From Prevotellaceae bacterium UBA1746 (GTDB lineage: Bacteria; Bacteroidota; Bacteroidia; Bacteroidales; Bacteroidaceae): a stretch of 24,851 nt of DNA. Positions within the stretch are counted from its first letter, which is position 1; each line of letters starts with the position of its first letter. The stretch spans positions 1 to 24,851 of the forward strand of contig DCHS01000050.1 of assembly GCA_002314875.1 (NCBI GenBank), read 5' to 3'. Position numbers and translations under genes: made by a program. Positions 14,212 to 22,538 of this stretch are shown here, in pieces. The notes beneath the pieces were generated by a model. It did no database searches, had not been told where the DNA came from, and was given only the letters and a program-made list of their open reading frames with translations.

Positions 14212-14835
14212 TTATTGTTGTGCCTCCTCTTTATATATACGCTCAACAAGGGCGCGTATCCGAGAGGGATCTTCCATAATCTTCCAAAGCTCGTGGAGGT
14301 TCCGCTCATTCTGCGAGCCAGGAATCCAGAGTTTGAGATAGCCGTGAGAACTGTACTTCTCATCGAGATGGTCAAGTGCGCGCTGTATGTGGGCCTCAGG
14401 AGTGAGCTCTGGATAATGCGCAAAACCATATTGAACAGTTCGACGGAGAATGGTATCCACATTAATATCGCGATCAGCCTCAGCAACAATACGGCCATAG
14501 ATACTTCGCGGCTCATTCTCCGCGCTGGCACGATGATCTTCCACGGCCTGAGCCATCGTCTCTATTTGCTCCTCTGTAAACCATTCGCGGAGACGCTGGT
14601 CCTCACGGATAATACGTCCGGAAACAAGGTGATGGGTCTTACGGCCTTCGCAAAGACCAGTATCGTGATAAGCGGCAATGGCATAGACCATATCCTCGTT
14701 GATATCGTAGTCTTTGGCCAAAATCGCACTGTCACGGATAACCTTGTCGGCATGATTTCGCTGATGGGCTAGATCATGAGCGTCATAAAGAGGGAGTATC
14801 ATCTCCTCTATATACTGCTTGAGTTGAGCGTTCAT
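14212..14835 (-). CDS. HD-domain metal-dependent phosphohydrolase
   Basis: The 207-residue product carries the HD pattern: His28 in RNHADKV, the His57-Asp58 pair in AAYHDTG, His69 in THHLVSG, then AVEDHRAS and IVAEADRDIN, which supply the distal His and Asp. HD proteins hydrolyse nucleotide phosphates or act as nucleases. The substrate is not evident here, and this protein lacks the extra domains of SpoT or cyclic-dinucleotide phosphodiesterases. It is the last gene of a run with the hemolysin III-type gene 43 bp upstream, from which it is separated by a CCGG-rich tandem repeat. Confidence 0.85.
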   Translation of the reverse strand: MNAQLKQYIEEMILPLYDAHDLAHQRNHADKVIRDSAILAKDYDINEDMVYAIAAYHDTGLCEGRKTHHLVSGRIIREDQRLREWFTEEQIETMAQAVEDHRASAENEPRSIYGRIVAEADRDINVDTILRRTVQYGFAHYPELTPEAHIQRALDHLDEKYSSHGYLKLWIPGSQNERNLHELWKIMEDPSRIRALVERIYKEEAQQ

Positions 14836-14850
14836 AATTATTATTGTCAG

Positions 14851-14880
14851 AAACTCCGGATCTTCCGGAACTTCCGGTTT
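14851..14880. repeat. 9-bp CCGG-containing tandem repeat
   Basis: CCGG recurs with exact 9-bp spacing at 14856, 14865 and 14874, within near-identical TTCCGGAA-like units. The units are self-complementary, so several short hairpins are possible. It lies between the hemolysin III-type stop and the HD start and touches the last codon. Confidence 0.6.
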
Positions 14881-15505
14881 ATATTAATATCGTCAAGACT
14901 GCACTCCAATGTGCCATGGCGCCAAGAAGAACAAATACATGCCAGATGGCATGGTAGTGAGAGCGATCGTCATGGGCAAAGAAATATGTGCCTGCGGTAT
15001 AGAAGAAACCTTCGCAGAAAAGGCATACCAAGGTCATCGTAGAGAGGCGTTCCAAAACCGTCGGGAAGATGAAGAGAACACTCCATCCCATAATCAGATA
15101 AATGGCCAGTGACAAGCGGGGGTGTTTTCCCAAGGCAAAAATCTTGACACCAGTTCCAACGAGAACGACGAACCATTGGAGTCCAAAGACAAGCCAGCCC
15201 AGCCAACCGCCCACTACACCCACACAAATCGGGGTATAGGAACAAGCAATCATCACATAGATACTGATGTGATCACACTTGCGAAGAATCTGTTTGGCAA
15301 AACCTGGACGGACCCAGTGATAAATCGTGCTGGAAAGAAACATCAGGAACATTCCAACGATAAAAAAGATGACACCAAAAGCCATCTGCCAGCCTATATG
15401 CACGGCAGGCCACACCATCCAAATCGAGGACAATGCAAAAACGACTCCAACAAGATGCGTCCAGGTATTTCCCTGTTCGGCCTTAGAAGGAAAAAAATGA
15501 TTCAT
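14879..15505 (-). CDS. Hemolysin III family (PAQR-type) membrane protein
   Basis: The 208-residue product has seven hydrophobic segments and the conserved polar sites of the hemolysin III/YqfA/PAQR superfamily. These are SSTIYHW in the second segment (Ser and His), KCDHISIYVMIACSYTP with the conserved Asp, and the final HAIWHVFVLLGAMAHW with two His; these residues form the metal site in the superfamily. It sits in the inner membrane. Bacterial members have been tied to membrane energetics and lipid homeostasis rather than true hemolysis, and the precise activity is uncertain. The neighbouring acyl-ligase/acyltransferase fusion, 81 bp upstream on the same strand, is compatible with a membrane-lipid role. 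The gap holds a large inverted repeat. Confidence 0.92.
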   Translation of the reverse strand: MNHFFPSKAEQGNTWTHLVGVVFALSSIWMVWPAVHIGWQMAFGVIFFIVGMFLMFLSSTIYHWVRPGFAKQILRKCDHISIYVMIACSYTPICVGVVGGWLGWLVFGLQWFVVLVGTGVKIFALGKHPRLSLAIYLIMGWSVLFIFPTVLERLSTMTLVCLFCEGFFYTAGTYFFAHDDRSHYHAIWHVFVLLGAMAHWSAVLTILI

Positions 15506-15521
15506 ATCTACAGTTCTTTAT

Positions 15522-15584
15522 ATCAAGAATTCGTGAATGGGAATGCACGACATGAGGGCCTTCACCTTTTCACGAATTCTTGAT
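15522..15584. repeat. Perfect 16-bp inverted repeat with a 31-bp interior
   Basis: ATCAAGAATTCGTGAA at 15522-15537 is exactly complementary to 15569-15584. The interior, 15538-15568, is more GC-rich than the arms. The element starts two bases after the stop of the acyl-ligase fusion and ends 16 bp before the hemolysin III-type ATG. No T-run follows on the minus strand, so it is not a standard terminator. It may be a dispersed palindromic element or an RNA-processing or attenuation structure. Confidence 0.75.
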
Positions 15585-15586
15585 CA

Positions 15587-18091
15587 TTATTTATCTAAAA
15601 CTACACCGATGGCCTTCTTGACCTTCTCGGCAATCTCCTCATAAGACAGATTTGCACCTGGCTGTATGGGAGCAAGATATTCTACTTCTATCTGATGGGG
15701 AGAGACGAACTTCTTATGACGAGGAAGCGCTTCGTAAGCTCCCTTGATGCAGACAGGGATGATGGGAACATTCAGTTCTTTGCTCAAAATCGCAAAGGTC
15801 TTCTTGAAGGCGCCAAGACCACCCGTGTGAGTACGTGAACCTTCGGGGAAGATAATGACATTCTTGCCCTGTTTGAGCACTTCTGCCATCTTCAAAATAG
15901 AATCACGAAGATTTCCGCGCTCCATCAGAATAACATTGTTGTTTCTTGCGACAAATTTACGGAAAGCGCTATTAAAGTGTTCCTCAGTTGCATAGGAATA
16001 ACTATCGTTCAAAATACGAGTGGACAAACCTGCAGAAACAAGAGGTCCGTCAAGGAAACTCTGATGATTAGGAGCAATAATGAAAGGACCTTCTGCGGGA
16101 ATATTTCCAACACCCTTGACAGAGAGACGATTGTAAACCTTGAAGAAAGCACGGAAAGTGCGCGAAATCAAAGGATAAGAGAAAGAAGCGGAAGGAAGTT
16201 CTAGGTCAGCAGAAGACTTGTGCAGGAACTTGTTCCAGTCCTCATCTTCCACTTCAATACGAGTCTTATGATCTGCAACCTGTTCTGCGATGGCAAGCAC
16301 ATTCTTATAGCTCGTCATGCTGTCAGCGTTCATCTTCATACCAAAAGTCTGCTCGATAAAGCCCTGCAAACCCACACGATCCAAAGAGTCAAAAGCAAGA
16401 TCGGTTTCGATGTGGTCTGTCGGACGGACCTTCACCTTCTTCTCCGTCTCAATGTAATGCTTGATAATCTGATATTCCTCAAAGGTAGGTTCCACTTCTG
16501 GTTCCTTTTCTTTGGCAGCATGAAAACCTGCTGCAAGGATATCCTTCAACTTGAAGCGCTGAAGCTTCTCCATTTTCGTACGAGGAAGGTCTCCACGATA
16601 AACGAAAAGACTCATCAACTTCTTATAGTTGGCTACAGTGAGATTGTAAGGCTCAAGCACTTCGCGCTTCAAAGCCTCTTCAACCTCTTCATCACTGAGG
16701 TTCTTTGCCCATTCAATCTTGGGAACAATAATCGCACGGAGCAAGTCACCATCCTGTACAACAGCGGCTTCCTTTACACGATCCTCAAACTTCTCAAGCT
16801 TGTATTCGATTTCGTTGGGTTGGACATTTTTACCATTGGAAAGAACAATGATTTCCTTGGAACGGCCTGTGATGAAAATATGCCCCTTTTCATCCAAGCG
16901 ACCCAAGTCACCGGTATGCAAGAAACCATCCTTGTCAATAACTTGAGCAGTTTCTTCAGGACGATTGTAATAACCCTGCATCACCTGAGGACCACGCGCA
17001 CAAATTTCGCCGTCAATGATTTTGATTTCTGTATCATTCAAGGGAAGACCCACACACTTGGGAATCAGATCTCCAGGACGGGTAAACGAAATCATAGGAG
17101 CAGCTTCCGTCATACCATAGCCTTCGAGCACCTCAAGGCCGAGAGTCTGAAGTCCGAGAGCGATTTCGCGATCAAGTGCAGCACCACCACTGACAAAGTA
17201 TCGGATATGGCCACCCATCTTCTTGTGAACAGCCTTAAAGATTGTGCGAGACAAGGTAAGATTGTTTGCACGCGCACACAAATTAAATAAGGCGCGTGTG
17301 ACGAAACTGGCATTAATCTTCTTCATAACACCAGCATAAATTGTCTGCCACAAACGGGGAACACCCACCATAATGGCTACTTCGCCACGGCAAAGCGTAT
17401 CCATGATGTCAGGTCCGGACATTGTTGCACAAATGGCTACACCACCACCTGCAACAAGCGGCATGATAACAGTTCCTACCAAAGGAAGGACATGATGCAA
17501 AGGCAACAGTATCAATGTACGACGATCCGCATTGAAGATTTCAACCTCTTCTGTTACCGCACGGACATTTATATTAATATTCTCATAGGAAAGCATGACG
17601 CCCTTAGGAGAACCTGTTGTACCGGAAGTATAGATAATGAGTGCTGTATCCTGAGGATTGTAAACAATATCTGCCTTTTCCTCTGTGCACTCTATCTGCT
17701 CATAGTCATCAATCAGCAGAATCTGAACCTCAACACCAGCCTCTGCAATAGCTTCACGAGCAAGGTCAACCTTCTTGCGAGATGTCCAGATACAAACAGG
17801 ACGGCAGTCTTTGATAATATAGGCGATGTCATGAACCGTTGAAGTAGCATCAACAGGAACAGCAATACCGTGATTGTTCCAGATTGAAAAGAAAGCATAG
17901 ATCCAGCCTTCACGGTTTTCACTCAGAACAATGGTCTTTGCACCTGCTTCAGAAGGAGTATGATGAGCAAAAAGCGAAATGCGCTGAAGCATTTCAGCAT
18001 AACTGATATTCCGTTCTCCGGCAATAATCGCCGTCTTGTTAAAATCTTTAAGCATAAAGATAATGGTATTAGTAAAACGAGAAATCCCCAT
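15587..18091 (-). CDS. AMP-dependent acyl ligase - acyl carrier - acyltransferase fusion
   Basis: This 834-residue protein joins three modules. Residues 1-520 are an AMP-forming ligase: P-loop YTSGTTGSPKG at 154-164, EGYGMTE at 323-329, HTGD at 392-395, and PRTKMEKLQR at 503-512 with the likely catalytic Lys509. Residues 535-610 form an acyl-carrier-like domain with LAFDSLDRV, where Ser569 is the expected phosphopantetheine site. Residues 650-834 form a PlsC-type acyltransferase with NHQSFLD (H676, D681) and FPEGSRT (748-754). The layout suggests activation of a fatty acid, loading on the internal carrier and transfer to a lysophospholipid or glycerophosphate, as in E. coli Aas but with a built-in carrier. 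The start at 18091 is kept because the first helix looks complete; an ATG at 18055 is possible. Likely inner-membrane associated. Confidence 0.9.
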   Translation of the reverse strand: MGISRFTNTIIFMLKDFNKTAIIAGERNISYAEMLQRISLFAHHTPSEAGAKTIVLSENREGWIYAFFSIWNNHGIAVPVDATSTVHDIAYIIKDCRPVCIWTSRKKVDLAREAIAEAGVEVQILLIDDYEQIECTEEKADIVYNPQDTALIIYTSGTTGSPKGVMLSYENININVRAVTEEVEIFNADRRTLILLPLHHVLPLVGTVIMPLVAGGGVAICATMSGPDIMDTLCRGEVAIMVGVPRLWQTIYAGVMKKINASFVTRALFNLCARANNLTLSRTIFKAVHKKMGGHIRYFVSGGAALDREIALGLQTLGLEVLEGYGMTEAAPMISFTRPGDLIPKCVGLPLNDTEIKIIDGEICARGPQVMQGYYNRPEETAQVIDKDGFLHTGDLGRLDEKGHIFITGRSKEIIVLSNGKNVQPNEIEYKLEKFEDRVKEAAVVQDGDLLRAIIVPKIEWAKNLSDEEVEEALKREVLEPYNLTVANYKKLMSLFVYRGDLPRTKMEKLQRFKLKDILAAGFHAAKEKEPEVEPTFEEYQIIKHYIETEKKVKVRPTDHIETDLAFDSLDRVGLQGFIEQTFGMKMNADSMTSYKNVLAIAEQVADHKTRIEVEDEDWNKFLHKSSADLELPSASFSYPLISRTFRAFFKVYNRLSVKGVGNIPAEGPFIIAPNHQSFLDGPLVSAGLSTRILNDSYSYATEEHFNSAFRKFVARNNNVILMERGNLRDSILKMAEVLKQGKNVIIFPEGSRTHTGGLGAFKKTFAILSKELNVPIIPVCIKGAYEALPRHKKFVSPHQIEVEYLAPIQPGANLSYEEIAEKVKKAIGVVLDK

Positions 18092-18130
18092 AGAACTTCT
18101 CAGAATATGGTTCTAAATAAAATACGAGTG

Positions 18131-18138
18131 CAAAGGTA
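18131..18138 (-). promoter_or_regulatory. Probable -7 box of the acyl-ligase fusion unit
   Basis: The minus strand reads TACCTTTG at 18138-18131, a perfect -7 box, 39 bp before the ATG at 18091. The -33 element is not clear. It separates this unit from the AraC gene upstream. Confidence 0.5.
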
Positions 18139-18233
18139 CGGTAAAAATAGAAAAAGAGACCATTTTCTCCTATATAATCCATACTTTTGTACTCATATTC
18201 GCCTATTTTGTCCTAAAGAAACCAAATAATCTC

Positions 18234-19091
18234 CTATCCAATCAATTTTTCACGATATTCCTGAGGTGTAAAACCCAAGTTTTTCTTGAAAAGGCGGATG
18301 AAATAAGAAACATCCTGAAAACCTACGGACTGAGCAATGAACTGAACTGATTTATCCGTTCCCAACAACAACATCTGTGCTTGCTGAATTTTCTTCCGGA
18401 TAACATATTGCAGCGGAGTGATTCCCATTGACTGGCGAAAAGCACGGATAAGGTAAGACTTGGTAAGACAAGCCTCATCAGCCAATCGCTCAATCGTTAT
18501 TGTTTCCGTCAAATGCTGCATGATATAATCTAACAGACGGGCAATTCGTTCATCACTGACAATCGCTCGTGGCTGCGCATGTTTGACGAAGTAAGACATT
18601 AAGATTTCCACCAAACCATGAAGTTGTAAACGTTCGAAGTCCGCCATTTGCATATAGGCTTGAACATAATCGCGGTAAGCCTGATGCTTCAGGAACGCTT
18701 CTGCATCTTTAGAGGGTAAATTCAGCTGGGGATAGAGATGACAATAGTTCTCAAAAAGCAATTGTGTTGCTTCGTTGGAACGGACTTCCAATGGAAAATC
18801 GTAAATATCGAAAACGTTCATCATCTCTTGGTTTCTCTGATAAACAAAGAGATAATAGAACTCAAAACCAGGTTCGCATTCGTAAGAATGGGGCGCATAG
18901 CTAGGCACGAGGTACATATGGCCGGGAGTAAGTTCAAAGTCTCCCTTCTCCATATGGAGCAACGCCCTTCCCTCTTTGACATAATAAAGGCGCACGAAAG
19001 GTGAAGAAATATCTTTATTTCCCCAATTGTGAACCGTCCGTGCATGTCCTAAGTTCAGGACAATCATGTCAATGCCTTCTATGCGATCCAT
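18234..19091 (-). CDS. AraC family transcriptional regulator
   Basis: The 285-residue product has an N-terminal cupin-type sensing domain at about 10-160, with VKEGRALLHMEKGDFELTPG and LVPSYAPHSYE typical of the AraC-binding fold. A C-terminal double helix-turn-helix lies at about 185-283: ITIERLADEACLTKSYLIRAF, then IAQSVGFQDVSYFIRLFKK and GFTPQEYR, the family signature. Such proteins activate sugar or stress genes on binding a small ligand, which is unknown here. The ATG at 19091 is 17 bp from the nitroreductase stop, so it is transcribed with that gene. It may control that operon or the acyl-ligase unit just downstream. Confidence 0.93.
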   Translation of the reverse strand: MDRIEGIDMIVLNLGHARTVHNWGNKDISSPFVRLYYVKEGRALLHMEKGDFELTPGHMYLVPSYAPHSYECEPGFEFYYLFVYQRNQEMMNVFDIYDFPLEVRSNEATQLLFENYCHLYPQLNLPSKDAEAFLKHQAYRDYVQAYMQMADFERLQLHGLVEILMSYFVKHAQPRAIVSDERIARLLDYIMQHLTETITIERLADEACLTKSYLIRAFRQSMGITPLQYVIRKKIQQAQMLLLGTDKSVQFIAQSVGFQDVSYFIRLFKKNLGFTPQEYREKLIG

Positions 19092-19108
19092 GCTAATAAA
19101 ACAGAGAC

Positions 19109-19636
19109 TTACTTAATCCAATGAACGAAGTCTTCCTTACGAGCCTTAGGATTGGGGATATCGTGGTTGCGGAAGCCTAAAGCGCAGTGTCCGATACCCT
19201 CCCATTCTTCAGGAACGAGGCCCAGAGAACGAAGGATTTCCTTGCCTTCTTCGCTTTCGAATTCTTCCTTTGCACGGTGAATCCAGATGCTGTCAATGCC
19301 CAACGCATGAGCTGCAAGCATCAGATTGCCCATAACCAAGCTACCATCGTACACGCGATTGCGCCAGTCGGCTTTTGCAAGTACAATAATCATCATCGGA
19401 GCGCCATAGAATGGGTCGGTAGTATGTCCCCAGACCTCAGCATTCATGCGACTGATCTGGTCGCGAACCTCACGATTTGTAACTACGATCATCTTGGTAT
19501 TCTGGAAACCACACCCATTGGGAGCATATTTACCACACTCGAGAATCTCATTAATCTGTTCTTCCGAGGGCATCTTTTCCGGATCAAATCGACGGCAAGA
19601 GCGGCGCTCAAGGATATCCTTTATCGTTGTATTCAT
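19109..19636 (-). CDS. Nitroreductase family FMN oxidoreductase
   Basis: The product is 175 residues from the ATG at 19636. An upstream start at 19684 would overlap the promoter's -7 box and precede the expected transcription start, so it is rejected. Family marks are IKDILERRSCRRFDPEKMP (FMN phosphate contact), YAPNGCGFQNTKMIVV, MGNLMLAAHALGIDSIWIH and GHCALGF. These flavoenzymes reduce nitro compounds, quinones or flavins with NAD(P)H, and the natural substrate is unknown. The protein is cytosolic and has normal length for the small, homodimeric type. It is the first gene of a two-gene unit with the AraC regulator. Confidence 0.9.
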   Translation of the reverse strand: MNTTIKDILERRSCRRFDPEKMPSEEQINEILECGKYAPNGCGFQNTKMIVVTNREVRDQISRMNAEVWGHTTDPFYGAPMMIIVLAKADWRNRVYDGSLVMGNLMLAAHALGIDSIWIHRAKEEFESEEGKEILRSLGLVPEEWEGIGHCALGFRNHDIPNPKARKEDFVHWIK

Positions 19637-19681
19637 GCTAAATAATATTATAGGAGTAGAACCTCCATTGTTTGTTTGCCG

Positions 19682-19712
19682 CAAAGTTACGGTTTTCTTT
19701 CCAAATCCCCAA
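19682..19712 (-). promoter_or_regulatory. Promoter of the nitroreductase-AraC unit
   Basis: On the minus strand TTG (19712-19710), a 20-bp spacer and TAACTTTG (19689-19682) form a consensus promoter. The transcript should start near 19676, about 40 nt before the ATG at 19636. Confidence 0.7.
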
Positions 19713-19731
19713 CTTTTCTTTCATAAAAAAC

Positions 19732-19767
19732 AAAACCTCCACAAGCCAGAGGGCTCGCGGAGGTTTT
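19732..19767 (-). terminator. Intrinsic terminator of the OmpA-like gene
   Basis: AAAACCTCC pairs with GGAGGTTTT (19732-19740 with 19759-19767), with an additional inner GC-rich pairing. On the minus strand the stem is followed by G and then TTTTTT (19730-19725). It lies 36 bp past the OmpA-like stop codon. Confidence 0.9.
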
Positions 19768-19803
19768 ATGATTTATGCTGTCTTCTTAAAGAAGGAACAG
19801 AAA

Positions 19804-20928
19804 TTATTCAGCAACACAGATGGTACAACGGTTCTTGGTGTAGTTAGCCTCGTCGTTACCGAAGGGCTGAACGGTATCACCCTTGTAATCCTTACGGATA
19901 CGCTTAGCATCGATACCACGCTGAACAAGAGCATCGTAAACAGCATTAACACGCTGCTTAGAGAGACGCTGGTTGATCGTGTAGTTACCAGTGTTCTTAT
20001 CTGCATAACCGGTGATGTCGATAGTTGCGTTAGGATACTTGTTCAAGTAAGCCACACATTCTTCAACCTTAGCCATTTCCATAGGACGGATGTCGTAGCG
20101 GTTGATCAAGAAGAATACGTTCTGGATGCAAGGTTTAACCTCTTCAACAACAACAGGAGCGGGAGCGGGCTCGGGAGCAGGAGCGGGTTCGGGCTCAACA
20201 ACAGGTTCAGGTTCAACAACGGGTTCGGGTTCAACAACAGGTACGGGGACGGGAACCGGCACAACAACGGGAGACTTCTTACGGATATTGATACCAACCT
20301 TTGCGATAATACCATTTTCGTTATCGTATGCAACTTCAGAACCCTTATTGAAGAGGTGCTGATAGCCAATACCAAGAACGAGGTCAATGTTCTCACGAAG
20401 ACGGTAGTTCACACCAGGCATGATTTCGAGGTTGATGGTGTTAGGAGTTTCGTCGGTAACACCCATAACGGTACGGTCACCAGAAGTACCCCAAGCATAA
20501 CCACCACGACCCTGGATAAACCAGTGCCAACGCTTATTCTCCTTGAAGAAGCGATAGTTCAAAACTAAGTTTGCTGCTGCAGCGTCACCGGCGGGAACAC
20601 CATAGAAGGGGAATGCCTTCCACCAGAAACCGCCTTCAACACCAGCATAGAACTTGTTGGTGAAGTTGTAACCGAAACCAGCCTCGAAAGCAGCAAACCA
20701 GTCATCCTGATGACGATCAGTTGCGTCTGGATTTGATGCATCCCATGTGTGATGATCAGTGTATCCCCAGAAACCACCAAGACGGCCACGGAATTCCCAC
20801 TTCTTAGCAATGTCACCCTGCCATGACTTCTGAACATCAGACTGAGCAGGAGTTACATCCTCATTTACTGCGAAAGCTGTAGTACAAGCAAAGCAGAAAA
20901 TAGCAAGTAATGCAAGAATCTTTCTCAT
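19804..20928 (-). CDS. OmpA family outer-membrane protein
   Basis: The 374-residue product has a signal peptide ending near TTAFA (15-20). An eight-strand-type barrel follows at about 40-215 (FRGRLGGFWGY, AAFEAGFGYNF, FYAGVEGGFWW, VNYRLRENIDLVLGIGYQHLF). A Pro/Val/Glu linker at about 217-255 contains three EPEPVV-like repeats. The C-terminal OmpA domain has VFFLINRYDI, ITGYADKNTG and LSKQRVNAV; Asp310 and Arg326 correspond to the diaminopimelate-binding pair. It anchors the outer membrane to peptidoglycan. Its own promoter and strong terminator make it a single-gene unit, and such proteins are usually abundant. Confidence 0.93.
   Translation of the reverse strand: MRKILALLAIFCFACTTAFAVNEDVTPAQSDVQKSWQGDIAKKWEFRGRLGGFWGYTDHHTWDASNPDATDRHQDDWFAAFEAGFGYNFTNKFYAGVEGGFWWKAFPFYGVPAGDAAAANLVLNYRFFKENKRWHWFIQGRGGYAWGTSGDRTVMGVTDETPNTINLEIMPGVNYRLRENIDLVLGIGYQHLFNKGSEVAYDNENGIIAKVGINIRKKSPVVVPVPVPVPVVEPEPVVEPEPVVEPEPAPAPEPAPAPVVVEEVKPCIQNVFFLINRYDIRPMEMAKVEECVAYLNKYPNATIDITGYADKNTGNYTINQRLSKQRVNAVYDALVQRGIDAKRIRKDYKGDTVQPFGNDEANYTKNRCTICVAE
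20186..20239. repeat. Three 18-bp tandem repeats in the OmpA linker
   Basis: Units at 20186-20203, 20204-20221 and 20222-20239 differ at only a few positions and encode the EPEPVV repeat of the linker. Related but degenerate units flank them. Slippage in multiples of 18 bp would lengthen or shorten the linker in frame. Confidence 0.8.
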
Positions 20929-20991
20929 AAATAAATTAGTTAAAATTATTGTTTATAGTTTGTATATTACTCGACATTTCATTATTGCGGG

Positions 20992-20999
20992 CAAATTTA
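20992..20999 (-). promoter_or_regulatory. Probable -7 box of the OmpA-like gene
   Basis: The minus strand reads TAAATTTG at 20999-20992, a perfect TAnnTTTG box about 63 bp before the ATG at 20928. I see no clear TTTG at the -33 distance. Confidence 0.5.
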
Positions 21000-21091
21000 C
21001 AACAAATCCTTTGATTTTATCGCTTTATTTTGTAAAAAATCGAAAATATTCAATAAAAAATGTAGAATTTGCTATAACAATCCTACTATAA

Positions 21092-21106
21092 AAGCATTAA
21101 ATGCTT
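21092..21106 (-). terminator. Weak hairpin after the exopolysaccharide operon
   Basis: AAGCATT (21092-21098) and AATGCTT (21100-21106) are complementary around one base, 17 bp beyond the stop of the sugar transferase gene, with T-rich sequence following on the minus strand. It is short and AT-rich, so it is a doubtful terminator. Confidence 0.35.
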
Positions 21107-21123
21107 AAAATCTTTCAAAAAGA

Positions 21124-22527
21124 CTAATAAGCATTCTCCTCACCGGTGTTAATCACCGTTTTAATCAAAATCCAAAGATCAAGAGCAAAACTCCAATGTT
21201 CCACATACCAGATATCTCTTTCAATGCGGCCTTCCAACTGCTCAGGTGACTTGATTTCACCACGATATCCTGTTACCTGAGCATAACCTGTAATGCCCGG
21301 TTTTACGAAATGGCGCAACATATAATTACTGATTTGGGCAGAGAATTCTTCAGTGTGTTTCAACATGTGAGGACGTGGTCCGACCAACGACATATCGCCT
21401 TTCAAAACGTTTAATAATTGTGGCAATTCATCAATATTCGTACGGCGCATAAATTCACCCACACGAGTTTTTCTCGGATCGTCCTTCGTTGCCTGGACCT
21501 TATCGCTATCCGCATTGATTTTCATCGAGCGAAATTTATAGCAATAAAACTCCTTTCCATTCAAGCCACTACGCTTCTGCTTGAAGAAGATGGGGCCTGG
21601 GCTTGAAAGCTTTATCAAGCTTCCGAAGATGATAAAGACAAAGGGGAAAATCGTACACAAAAACAGCAACGAGACGCAGATATCGAACCCACGTTTCAGC
21701 CAGCGGTTACCAGGAGAAGCCAAAGGCTCATTGTGCAAACTGAAAACAGGAACACCCGTCATCAGTTCCATCGCCATCGTACGTTTTGTAAAATTGAAAT
21801 TCGTCGGAATGCTGTGGAAACGGATAAAATGGTTCTCTGAATAATTCAAAATATCGTGCACCAGATCATCCCATTCTGTCGACAGTGTGCAGAACAGCTG
21901 ATCAACATTTTTCTCTGGATGCGCCTCGAGGTAATCAATGACTTCCGAAGGCTTTCCGAGATATTCCCCATAATTTGAAGTTTCCGAATCTTCCTCCTCA
22001 TCGAAATAACCAATAAATTCGTAACCCGTAGAGAGTTCCAATGCCATACTGCGTATCAATTTCTGAGCATTTTGAGGAGGCCCTACAAAAATTGCCCGGC
22101 GAAGATTTCCACGGGAAGTACGATAACGTTTAATCACCTGTCGAACAATCCAGCGCCACCCCATTACACCGATGATGATGGAAAGATAGAAGGGCACCAT
22201 AAAGTTCCAAGTCAGCAGAGGCCAGTGCATGGTCCATAAGATCAGGAAACTGACAAAGATATACCAGATAGTATTGGCAATTACCCTGCGGAAGATCTGT
22301 TCTGGACGAACAAAACGCTTGTGTACCACCATACCTGCCTGGACATTGCAGATAATATACACAATGCTCATCAACACCAGCAAACGCTTATAACCCGGAG
22401 GATAATCACCATGGAAATGTTTATAGCAAATATACAAAATAATCTGCAATCCATTGATCACCGCCAGTTCGCCACAAAGGGCCAGCGAGCGAATAATCAT
22501 GTCTGTTGATCGGTTAACTTTTATCAT
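21124..22527 (-). CDS. Exopolysaccharide-initiating polyprenyl-phosphate sugar-1-phosphate transferase (WcaJ type)
   Basis: The 467-residue product has about four N-terminal membrane segments within 1-125 and a Rossmann-like middle region from about 140 (RRAIFVGPPQNAQKLIR). A hydrophobic segment at about 280-305 precedes the bacterial sugar transferase domain: GPIFFKQKRSGLNG, YKFRSM, RRTNIDELPQLLNVLKGDMSLVGPRP and PGITGYAQVTGYRGE. It ends in GEENAY, as do many Bacteroidetes homologues. Such enzymes put the first sugar phosphate, often glucose-1-phosphate, on undecaprenyl phosphate at the inner membrane. It is the last gene of the minus-strand polysaccharide operon, 11 bp after the WecG-type gene. 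The donor sugar cannot be told from sequence alone. Confidence 0.92.
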   Translation of the reverse strand: MIKVNRSTDMIIRSLALCGELAVINGLQIILYICYKHFHGDYPPGYKRLLVLMSIVYIICNVQAGMVVHKRFVRPEQIFRRVIANTIWYIFVSFLILWTMHWPLLTWNFMVPFYLSIIIGVMGWRWIVRQVIKRYRTSRGNLRRAIFVGPPQNAQKLIRSMALELSTGYEFIGYFDEEEDSETSNYGEYLGKPSEVIDYLEAHPEKNVDQLFCTLSTEWDDLVHDILNYSENHFIRFHSIPTNFNFTKRTMAMELMTGVPVFSLHNEPLASPGNRWLKRGFDICVSLLFLCTIFPFVFIIFGSLIKLSSPGPIFFKQKRSGLNGKEFYCYKFRSMKINADSDKVQATKDDPRKTRVGEFMRRTNIDELPQLLNVLKGDMSLVGPRPHMLKHTEEFSAQISNYMLRHFVKPGITGYAQVTGYRGEIKSPEQLEGRIERDIWYVEHWSFALDLWILIKTVINTGEENAY

Positions 22528-22538
22528 GGTATTTATAG

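Noticed and set aside
16220..17290. 356-codon plus-strand frame inside the acyl-ligase fusion
   Set aside because: It lies wholly antisense to conserved ligase motifs and shows no recognisable domain; explained by codon bias of the real gene.
19672..20568. 298-codon plus-strand frame and a Gly/Ser/Thr-rich frame at 20102-20362
   Set aside because: Both are antisense to the OmpA-like gene; the low-complexity protein is the reverse reading of the Pro/Glu linker repeats.
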